This document shows, piece after piece, positions 26,001-38,000 of a stretch of 64,000 bases of DNA. Position 1 is the stretch's first letter. Each line of letters starts with the position of its first letter. A program made the position numbers and the translations under genes. The stretch is taken from the NCBI RefSeq assembly GCF_040954835.1, contig NC_090706.1, positions 36,465,148 through 36,529,147 of the forward strand. The letters are read 5' to 3'. The notes under the pieces are model-generated. The model was given only the letters and a program-made list of their open reading frames with translations. It made no database searches and was not told the origin of the DNA. Origin of the DNA: Lepisosteus oculatus (taxonomy: Eukaryota > Chordata > Actinopteri > Semionotiformes > Lepisosteidae).

Positions 26001-29000
26001 AGAAGAGCACATCTTTGTGGAGACAGTAATCTGAACTAGTCCTTCACAACACCTCTTATTTCTCCACTATACTGTATACACTCAGTTGATACATTAAGAC
26101 AACCAGTAAGAGGTAATGCTGACTGGTCCTGCCAAAGTTATTTCAACATTCTAAAGGGTAAGGAGCTGTCGGAATGCGAGTTTGACATCTTTTCCTTCAT
26201 CAAGAGCAAATCAAAATAAAAATTAGTCAAAGTATTTTATCTCTGACCTCTCAAGTAACAAAAGCTTCTGAAAAAGTACTTAATACTGCGTCAGAGACAC
26301 TCATATGTCCTTCTGTTCTGTCCAGCCTTGAAAGCTTGAATCATTAACTGTGGGTTTTATTTCTCTCTGGCAGCCATTATCTCTGTGAATTCTGCTGCTA
26401 GAAAACTCAGCTTACTCGCTGTCTTCACATTCTTGCTGTCTGCAGTTTTACCTCTCTACTGTCTTGGTCACTTTAACAATCAATTATGTTAGAATGTCTA
26501 AGTGTAAAGGTTAGCTATTAGCAGTTAATAGTCCTTTGTGGGCTGTTCAAAAGTAAAAACCCATCATTTCAGCTGTGAAGCCAACTTCAGGTGTCTAGAT
26601 TCCTACTTGTTCCTTTGCAGCTGGAATGCTGACACAAATACCTACGTGCAAGAACGACAGACACAACGTGTTCAGAGACAGGCAGTGGAATCCTAAGGAA
26701 AAGGAAATTGAAAGGCCGGATGTATTGAACGGTCTTTTTTTCCATTATGCCTTAGGTCAAACTGTGCAGCACACGAGCTTTGGGAGTTCCTGATTTTACT
26801 GAACAACTGGATGGCTGGAAGTTCACTCTGGAATGAAATAAACAAATTCTCTTCATTTAAACATTTACAGTGGCAACAAATGTGATTGGTGCCAATATTC
26901 ATATGTTTCATTTCTAATGTCTCTATTGTAACACGGGCACTCCATGGCAACATCTAACAGCATGATAAAAGTAATAAAACCTTTGGTGTGTGGTCTTTAA
27001 AATTCCTTACCATTATCCATGCAATCACTGCACTCATTTACAGCCTAAGGCAAAACTCATGTTCTTTGGCAATTACTACCATGAATACAGCTTACTTTCC
27101 TGCAGCCTGCAGACTAAAACAACATACCCAACAGCATCACTGATTTTTTCAGTCCAAGCATGAAAAGATATTATTGTAAAGCTAATCTGAGTCAATTTAT
27201 TTACCTAGAACTGAATTGGGACAATGCATTCGCCAGCAGGAACTCAGCCAGAGACAGAGTAATCAAAGAACTTTCCATGACCATGTTGTTAAAGTCGTTT
27301 TTTTGTTATTTGTTAAAGTCTAGATAGGCTACTATGTTCTCAACCCTTATATACGGTTTAGAGTACTTTAATTCTGATAAATTACTTAATCAGTAACAGT
27401 GAAGGGAGTCTGGTAGATCTTAGATAGAACAAGGGGTGGAAGAATAAGAGCTTGGATTAGTCCTGTCACGAAATTAGAACTGGTCAACTAATAATTCAAA
27501 CATAATTAATACATTTAAAAGCTCTCTGAAACAAAGGTGTGAATTGTTTCATGTGAATGTAAACGTGCTTGAGCAACCAGTACAAAGTCCTGACGTGAAT
27601 CTAGCTGAGGTCACATGATTTTATTCTGAGTCAGAAACAAAATGAAATGGAATCCAAGGGTGTTTGAAGAAAGTGGAACAGGGCTACAGTGGTACAGCGC
27701 TGATGGGGGATCAGTAGGTGTCACTATTCCTCAAGGCTCCAGTCCCTGATTAATTGTGGTCATTAAATATCATATAGCTTCAACCCCAGAATCCTGGCTA
27801 AATTCAGTTTTGTCCTAATTCCTTCCCTTCAACATAGTGGATGAAGTAATTTTCACTTCTGCACCTGGGCAGCTGTATAGTTCGTTCAACTGCAACCTGT
27901 CAGCAGGTCAGTGCTATTATTTAGTGCTGGGTGGGTGTAGTATCTACCTTCCTTTATGTAAGCTCTTATAAAACTCTATGTTTCTGAGCTTGGCACAATC
28001 ATTTTAAATAAGTATGCACTGCAACTAGCAATAATTATAAAGTGGAGAGCAAAATTCAAATGACACTATGCAATTTCTAAATCACCAAGCTCTCCGAGAC
28101 TGCCGAGAAGCAAAACTTCTAAATTTGGCTTGTGCCTGTATACCCTGTCTGTCCCTGTGACTAGCAATTTTCATAAATCTATAAATGCTGTTCCAGGTCC
28201 ATTATTTTCCACCTACCTGTAATGTGAGAGCAATTTGCAATGAAATTACATTCCACTTAATGTATAAATAATCAATTAGTTGCATTACAGTGATCATTAG
28301 GGAATACTATAAGTACTGCTGTAATGAACCTCAGTGGTTATCAATATCATCATAATATATTCAGTATAACTTAGTTTGCATTAAAATAAAGCAGAAAAGG
28401 CACCTTGCAAACAAATGACAGTCCATATATGATTTTCTAAATATTTAGGGATAGGATATATACTGTATGGGAAAGGGTAATGTTCTAGTTATGTACTAGC
28501 AAATATCATTAGTGGTGCCACACTGTTTAGATTGCACATATATTCAAAAGCAAATATTAAAGAGGAAATTATTCACAAGACTCCAGTAGTTACTGTACGT
28601 CTGTACCAACACTCTTGAAATGAAGGACATACTGGTTTCTAAGACAAAGCAACAAAATTGCTTGGTTAAAATTAAACTGTTTAGTGCTGTTTAGAAGTGG
28701 TGTTTTATTGCCTATTTATCCCCCCCTTATACTTTGCATTTACGTGAAAAAGGATAAAAACAAGTTTTAGTACAGAGAGTACAAGTCCATCCTGTAAGGA
28801 CAGTAGGTACCTCGGAACCCCACAAGAGCTAGCAACCAGATGTTTTCTGCAATTTCACAATTCCGTTAGTAGTTTCTTTTCCATGCAACGTTTCCTGTGG
28901 ATCTTTGACCAAAGCTTCCTTTATTACATTACTATCACTGCACATGCTGCTAGCACCTCATACCCATTCCTCTAAAGCTTAACGCCACATCTGTAAATAA

Positions 29001-32000
29001 AAAGGTTATCATGTCTACATGAACAAAAGCTGTAATCTTGCAACACCAATTAAGCACAAATCCATTAACACACAGAAAATGCCAAGTTGTTTTTTCTTTC
29101 AAATAAAATGTTTGTTCACTGTTAAGAATAACCCGAGTTTAGCATATATATAATCCAATTCACTGCAGTCTAATTCATTTTGAGTCCTCCAGCAAAAGTC
29201 AATGACATCAAATTGTTGTGGTATACTGTACCAATTAATCTAATTTTATTAAAATACCGATTTAATTTTAGAGAACAAATTATAAGCAATGTTGTGTGCT
29301 GCGTTCTGTTATGTTAATTCTGTACATTTTAGATAAGAGATCAGAAAAGTGATAAGATTATTTTATTGGCCAGATACAATTTCTTGCATTAAGAATTTGT
29401 CTTTTCGCATATCCCAACTTGCTCTCCATGAGACACACAGACAGGGAGAGAAGCTTGGGGTCAGAGCACAGGGTCAGCCAATTATACAGCGCCCCTGGAG
29501 CAGCTGGGGTTAAGGGCCTTGCTCGGGGGCCCAACGGAGTAGGATTCCTCTGCCGGCCGCGGGATTTGAACCGGCAACCTTCCAGCCACAGGCGCAGATC
29601 CTGAGCCACAGAGCCTCCACACCGCCCCAACTTTTGCACTACCAACAGCTATACAAACTACAACATTCTATACAAACATACTGTAACTAAAACAGACTAT
29701 GCATTATTTTAACTGTCCAATTTGTGTACAGGTACAGATCATTTTAGGCAATGATAAATAAAATTATAACCCTTTAATATATTGCCTGCGGGAAATAAGG
29801 AGAATCTTTGTACGGTCAAAATGAACTTGAACATAATGAGGTACAATTAGAATTTTATTCACCTATACCTACAGTATAATAAACTGTAGAAAGCTACTCC
29901 CCAAGACCTATACGGCTACATTTTGAAAATTAATGAAAATGAATGATTAATAGGCTATTTAAAATAAAAGGAAAAACAATCAATTTAAAAAGACCCACTG
30001 TTATAATTACAGTAAATCTCTCAGGGTAAACACATCACAAAACACAAATCTAAATTCAGAAAAGACTGGGACTATTGCTAAGAACTGTTTTCTAGTCAAT
30101 TTACATTCGTTGCATTTCTGCAGTACAAACTGATCTCAAATAGAACAGTCATCCGACAGCAGCAATGGTTTATTTATTCAGCCTTGGTTAGCATTTCCCC
30201 ACTCGATTGTGAGGCAGTATTTCAAGATTTGGCACCATTTGATCTCAAGTTAAACTCTAAATTCAACAACATTTCGCAGATGGCCTAGTACACTTTCAGC
30301 TGAATAGAACTGGCTTCTTTTTTTTTTTTTACCATTTTAAGATGTACATTCATGATTTATTCTACGTCCTGCTGCAACCTGGTGGAAAACCTGCCTCATC
30401 TAATATGTGCACTAGAGAAGGAGTTCTTGCCTCATTAAAATCTGAACAGTCTTAGAAGCTTTTATTTTAGCACAGATTTTTTATTAATATAAAGCCTCTT
30501 TCATTTTATTCTTATATAGCCTTTCAATCAGAAGATTCTCACGGCACTTTGTATTCTGAATGGATTAATCGGTCAGTGCCGGTTTTAACACTTCTCAGTC
30601 CCCAACCCTGTAGAGCAACTGTTGATAAATACATACTGTGAGTCTCCACTGAGACTTGTCCAACATGAACTGAGCATAGACACGTATGAGCAATGACTGA
30701 GCCACTGCAGTTTTACAATATGTCATATAGGCCTTGATGGAAAAAAACAACAACACATGATTAGACAAGAGACTTTCCAAAGCTCTGCCGAGCCACTGCC
30801 CTGACCTTTATGAGCCCTTCCAGGATTGTGTCTCTGCTTGACGCTGGTGTGAAGGGCAGCGGTTGCCCGGGTGACGACAGCGGCCTTATGAAGATATTCT
30901 CACAAACGGAGAGGTGGTAGCGGTGTTGGTAGTGGGTGGGCGGCACTCAATGTGTGCAAAAGAAGAATCCCACCTCCTACAGATTGTTGCCATAGTGACC
31001 CGCCTTCCACCCCCTCGATTCTTCGCATTGCATGGCAATTAGGCCATGGTTTCAAACCCGCTGTGTGCAGCTCCTCTCTTCAGCACGGGACTGGAAGAAC
31101 TCCAGTGTGTGTTCGCAACACGTAGAAGAGTTTAATGAACAGGTCAATACTGTGGCCCCCCACTGGGAACAGAAGAACGGGCCGTACTGTACTACACTTC
31201 TTTTGTTTGTCAGAACACTGTGCATGTAATTGCATAATTGTAATATAGGAGGCATAAATTAGGAAACTTTCTGTAAATTCCTTCTTTACCGTACCTACAG
31301 TATGAAGTCGTGTATAAATAAGGGGGTTAGCTTTGAACAAACACGCATCAACAAGTTCTTCAAAACTTCTCCTACAGGGTATGTCCTTCCGGACTTCCAT
31401 GTAACACAAGACAGAGGAATGGCAAATAATTATGGTGCACTACACGACTTCTGTCAAAGCTGTGCTACTGTATGTGAAGACTGTGGGTAAAGTTGTGGTC
31501 CCATTTTGAGACATACTATGGGTTCAAGTCCCATCATGCAAGTACAGCACAGCACTTTTAATAAATGGCTCCCAGCTTTCACTGGGGGTTCACCTGCGAC
31601 AGACTGGTAAGACACTCAGAGAGAGTCTTGCGGTCTTGAGAACTTCTTACTGTACTTCTTTACACAAATGTTTGTGGGGACTACTGAACAAACTACCCAG
31701 CCATACTGCAGATGCGGATACCCTGGCTTCTGTCAAGAAATGAATGAAGGTGATCCTCAGATCAATCGACGACTTAAATACTAAATGGGCTAGATTGGAG
31801 AAACAACCTCCTCTCTTTTTGTAATGGTTTTTATGTTCTTAAGACCATCAAAAGGGAAAGCAAGCTTTCAGATGATCGGCACAGGGCTGGTAAAAGCGAC
31901 GAATCCTATTTTGCTCAGGCTCAGACTAATCCAACTGGATTAGAGAGACATTGCAGTGAAAGCAGCATTTAGTATCCCTGTCAGTCTGCACTGGGAAGAC

Positions 32001-35000
32001 AACAGTAGGTGGAGAAATGAGAAGCTCTCCATTACTTACACACCTCGGGAAGGGTGAGCAACGTGATACAAGCATGATTTTTTCACGTATTTATTAAACT
32101 CTCTGGGACTTCGACAACATTCGTGCCAGAGCACTTAACTTTGATTTTTCCCCAAAGAAGAATCCTTGACTCTTATTAGGGTGCTCCTTTAACCATGCAT
32201 TCCAGCAAGCAGCCAGACAAAAACACAGATACAACATTGACTTCTGTAGAACAGAAAGTAAAAGTAAAGGAATGATGGAAAAGAGATACTGGTCTGTGCT
32301 CTATCTAAATTAGCTCTGGTGTGGTCCAGTTAGGTACAGGGTGTGGCATGATTTCCTTTAATGCAGAACAGCCCTAGTTAACCAACAAAGTCTGAGTGGG
32401 GAGCAGTGTCAGAGTGCGAGCTATAAAGGAACAAGCAGGCTTAGAGGTTAATTCCATGCTGAAAAGAAGTAAGAGTAATTGACAGTTTTTTTTCCTTATT
32501 TCTACTCCTTAGTGTGAAATTAACCTCTGCTTGCAATGCAGCAGCAGTTCTCTCTTGGTAATGCATGTAATAGCTGCAATTTCTATAAATGGCATGAGCA
32601 CACTACTATTTTTCCACAGTCAGAATGATACAGTAACTATGTGTCTTGAAACACAGCCTCCATTTGTGCAACACCCACTCTAGCAACCATTTAGCACTGT
32701 AACAATTGATTTTCAATATAATACACTCCTTTCTGAAGGAAAGAAATAATACTGTACTCTGCCAGAGGCTGCCTGCATACTCTTTTGTGTGGGAAGACAC
32801 AGTGCAAGTTGTTAGACAGGGCTCAGACTACATCGTTTCCTTATTTTAAACTTGCAATACTCAGTACAGGTGGGTTTGACATAATATACAGTAGTGTTAG
32901 AATAAAGTTTCAAATATCACTAATGATGGTTCTCAAACTAACACTAACAAAACTTACAACTAAAACCAATCAGATCCAGCACTACTGTATTGGTTGTGAT
33001 TGTATATTTATATGTTCTTAAATAACCACTGTAAAACTATTATTTATCATTTCTGTTATTAGAAATTTTTTTCTATATGTTTCTTCAGCTGAAAGTTCTG
33101 CTCCCAAAAATGACGATTATTAAAATTGATTTTCCAAATGCTGACAGGAACTGGTCCAGGTAAGGATTCTGCAGAAGCTGCATCGTGCAGAAGCTGATGC
33201 TTATTTAACCAGACACCAGGGAGACCACAAACCGCAGAATTACAGCAATCAATCTCTGAAGATGGAAATGCACAAGTCAACAGCTCAATGCAATGCCGGA
33301 AAAAGGTGTCCGCGCAATAAACCTTCATACAGTCAAACGCTCATATGATTTTTTTAAGTTATTTTGTAAGTAAGTAGGTGGATGAAAGGAAAAGATTTTT
33401 ATTTTGCTGTACAACTGAAGACATTCTACCGCAGTCCCTGTACAATAACAATGACAAGGTCAAAACATGCAGCCTTCAGGGAAAGTAGATTCAGCTGCTC
33501 AATGGCCACGTGTATAGGCATATTAATACTGTACCAATCACTAGAAAGCTGATCTGTTACTACTGCAAACTCTTACATTTCTTACACTCTTGATGCAACT
33601 AGATAATATGAATAAACATGGTTCTACATACTGTTTCACTTGTATTGTTACTTGTGACTTGCATGTAAACCTCAAGGCAATAGCCAGCACAAGGCTGAAA
33701 TTACCTTTAAAACAAGAGACCCTGATGGAAAGCAGAACACAAAACAACTGAAACAATAAATTCTATTAAAGTGGGCTCAATTATACCTCCATTAGTGGTG
33801 ACAGATTTGGAATACGCAAATCTTGAACAGCACTTTAAAGAGCACATTACATTAATGAGAAGCTCAAACAAAAAAGTATTTAAAATGTCCTTACCCTTCC
33901 AGTGAAAATATATAAATTGAATGGATCACCATCCCCGATTTAGTGCTGCATTCTTTGATCAAAAGATTGATCATTAATAAAGATGTTTTGTTTATCTGAT
34001 TGACGCTGAAATTATTTTCAAAACACTATATAATGCTATAATCACTGAATGAAAGCACAATGTAGCTCTCTGTATAAGCTAAGTACAATGTTCAATCCTA
34101 AAGAAAAAAAAAGTTTAATAATGCGTTTATCAACTGTGCTTCTAAAATGATAATTCCAGATAATTTAACATAAATTTAAACTTAATAAAACTAAAGTAAT
34201 GGTTTAATAATAATTTAGTAAAGTAATACTTTATTTTGCTTGCAAGCCAAAGTTGCTTGATTCGGTACGTCTCTGTGCCAGAGTTGTCATTTCCACTGTA
34301 ACAATGTGTCTGCCCACATGCGTGGACAGAGGGTACAAAGGATCTTGATTAGCGTGTGGTCATGCAGGCAGGTTTCAGGAGATTAAATGTGTGAGGGCAC
34401 AGAACCATTCACAATGAAAGCTCTCGCCTCTGCGCCTAAGATTCTTAAAGATGTCGCATCTTAGTCTAATACCATAGAATAGATCTCCATAACCTTCTGC
34501 AGCAGACAGAGCTTTTGGAGTGTACAACTCACTGAACAGTATGAGTGATGCCCAGAATGAGATTTCAGGTCTTTGGGTTTCTGGCAAGGAAATTAAATGC
34601 TGACTGACAGGCCATTTTACACACCACATGGACAGGTGTCGTCAAATTTTACATTTTTATACTCCATGTAAAAAAAGAAAAGCAAAAACATCACAGGTAT
34701 CGCAGCTTAAATATGTCTGTACTGTAGATCCAGTAACACTTAACTCAGAAACGCTGTTAATTTATCAAAAGCAAAATACAGTAAAACATTTTGATTTTTT
34801 TCCCAGCTGCCTACAATCTGAGAATTTCAAATTCCTGTGTACTTAACTGCATGAAGCATTGTGTATTAATATTTATGCACTATTCTATGGCTATAAAACT
34901 TCTGGTGCTGTGTCATATATAAATAATTATTAAAACGATATCACAGATATACAGCATGATCTGCAGGATAGTATTGTTTAGCATGGTCTTAAAAAGTTAG

Positions 35001-38000
35001 ACTTTAATATTTTACAGCAAAGTTTGTTTATTGTGAACTAAACCACAATGCACAGTAGGCTGTTAAGTAAAAAGAGATGAGGTTGCTTACAGTAGTACAG
35101 ATGCAAAATTTACTCCCAATACAGTTCTACAATAACAAATCTGCACTTTGCTGCTATATTCCTAATTCAGATTCCACACCAGGAAGGCAGGTTTCTGTCT
35201 GTTTATTCTGTTTTGAATTCTGAAGGATCACGCCAATTTCCTTTTCAGCTTCACTGGATTGTTCATTAAAATTATTTTCAGTCTTGCAAATGAAAAGCTG
35301 GATTAGAAGGCCAGAAGTAGACTACAATAAAAAAGCTTTTCAAAACAGCTTTCTTTTGGAAATGTGTTGCACTTCCTCTTCAGCAAAATGCTTTTTTTTT
35401 TTAACTGGTAAGAATTAGGGCAAACATTTCCAGATCTAGGGGAAATGTTTAGGAACATCTGAGTTTCATATACTGAGGGAACATCTGAAAGGTGTTTCAG
35501 GGCAATTCTCAACTACCTCAGAATGCAATCTTGTTTTTTCAGAATAAAGAACCAGAGACAAATCACATTTCCCCTTCCAAAGAAACCATGGACTAGGAAA
35601 GAAACCATTCTCTCAACACAAGACAGTCTAACAGTATAAAGGTTTACGTAGGCCGGTTTATATCAACAGCTTAAAAAACCTTGAAATATTATGCTTCTGT
35701 GTGCAAAGTACGTTTTATTATCCAATAGTATTAACAGATTATGCAGTAACATAAAGCATGTTTCCTCAGGCAAGGTTGCTAATGATCTCCGGGCCCATGT
35801 GTGTCCCCTGCATGCTGCTTCTTTTTTAATTATCCTTCGATATAAAGGAGCAAATGTTTTCAAGAGAAAGAAAGACGATCTAGAATGTGAATTAATTTGA
35901 ATAAAACTCCATTAACAAAGATCTGAGTGCTCACGAGGCTCCTACTACAGACCTCTGGGGCTTCGGAGTGCTGGTGAAAGGCAAAACATAGAAAAAGACT
36001 TGTTTCTGAAAAAGGCACCTCAAGTCCAACTAGTCTTGGGACAATAAAAACAATTCTCTCCGAGTGAATAGGACGGGATGAAGAACGTGCACCCACCAAT
36101 GTGCACATGGATCTCCGCCCTTTATTCCCACATTATTCCACAGGGTGGCTGCTTTCCATTTTGAACTGAGGCTAGTTGGAAAAAAGACTGATACAAACTG
36201 AAAAGCACAGGAATCTATACTCCTTTCCATCAACTCTCTCCTCTTGGCTCCTGCAATCAAGATTTTTTAAGAAATGTCAACTGTTTTTTTTAGCTACATA
36301 TATAATCGGTGGTCTTATTCTGTCCCAACCATGAGTGGCCCATTTTATAGGCAGCACAGACAGAGAAATCATCTGAAATAAAAGCTTCAAAACAATTAGC
36401 GTTGCCTAGAGGCTCCCTGAGCCTGAAGACTATTCCAAGAAATTTACAAGAAATGTATTAAAATCAAGAAAATTGTAATCGCTATTTAATCTTTATACTT
36501 TATACTGTTTAACACAACTTGACCACGCAAAAGCATGGAAGAGGTTAAAAAGTGCAATATAAGATATAAGCCTTGAGGAACTTTCATTTTCCTGTATTGT
36601 GCTTTCTTTTTTCCAACAGAACACACAGTAACCTACTGTCTTGAAAAAACAAAGACATTGCTTTCCTGTGCTGAAATACGATGACTAATTGTCCACAGTA
36701 TAAAAGGAATCAGGACAAGTTGCCTCTGTGTTCAACGTGAAGCTTGTAAAAGTGATCACATGACTTTAGTCTTCAACTCTGCTACAGTTGAAAATACAGT
36801 ATCTAAATACATTTAGAAATTCTCAGAAATAATAGCATGTTTTGAAAGTAATTACTCAAATCTAAACTACAGCCACTGCTCTATTATGAAACTTGAAGTA
36901 CAGTACATTAGCAGCACAGGTTACAAATCTCGACTTTTCAGGCTCAACTAGTTTAAATTTCAATTTTTATGACGATACTCACTAGGTACAAGTCTGAGAA
37001 CTTGCACTGCAAAGTGCAGTGATTCCTGCAGCACCTGCAGAAGCTTATCTATATTACAGAATATATTTTTTCAAACATGAAATAAAACAAGAGAAAAAAA
37101 TACTGAATAAGGGGGCTGGAAGCAACAAGTAAGACGTTTTCAGAATCCACAACATCAGTGTCTTACAGCACAAAATCATCTGGAAATTCTCAAAATAACG
37201 AATTAGTTTGTATTCTCCCCATTCCCTCACTGCTCCATAGGCAAAATCCATACTCCATTATGGCAATGGAAATAGCATTTTCTAAACCAACCACACTTTT
37301 GCTACTCATATTTATCAAATAAGTCTTGATACTGCAACCCACTTGTAGTGTGATAAATTATTAAGCACCTGAAAAGGCCATGTACACATTTCTGTATGTC
37401 TGGTACAGAATTTTAAGGGCAGTGGCAATTGATTAGACCTCCTTCTTCTGAACAAAAAGGTATTTTTTTAAATTGACAAATGCCAAACCAGACCTCAAAA
37501 CATAACGCAACATTGTGGTTTCCAGTCCTGGATGTTCATAAACTCACAGGTCTTCTTTGTGACTCTAATGATCAAAGGGTTGGAATCAATTTTAAATTGG
37601 ACTATCTATGCAATTGATTGCTTCAATTCAGTGACACACAGCTATGCCAGAATGAAAAGCATTCTGTAGTTTTACAGTACTGCATCTCACCACTAACAAA
37701 ACACAATACCAGGAGCAATGTTTTTTTATAGTACACTGTAATCTGTCTTTCAGTAGCAAGACACTGAACATGACAATTAGTCAGAAACTGGGGTTCTCAA
37801 TCAGATCACAGTAAATCATGACATTCCCCTTCAAATAACATAAAAGTATTCAAGAGGCAGCACAAGTACAACGCCTGGTTATAAAGAACCTAGAAAACAT
37901 TATTTAACATCTTCATTACGAACACTGTTGGCCTAATTTCTCTTGAAACTTTACTCACAGCTACCATGAATCTTGGCATCCCTCATATCTCAATTTCTGG

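Noticed and set aside
29560..29628. Possible tRNA gene at the B box
   Set aside because: Only a tRNA-like SINE head with diverged A box. The cloverleaf is not intact and the SINE body follows directly.
29358..29645. 95-codon minus-strand frame and 61-codon plus-strand frame
   Set aside because: Both are inside a tRNA-derived SINE.
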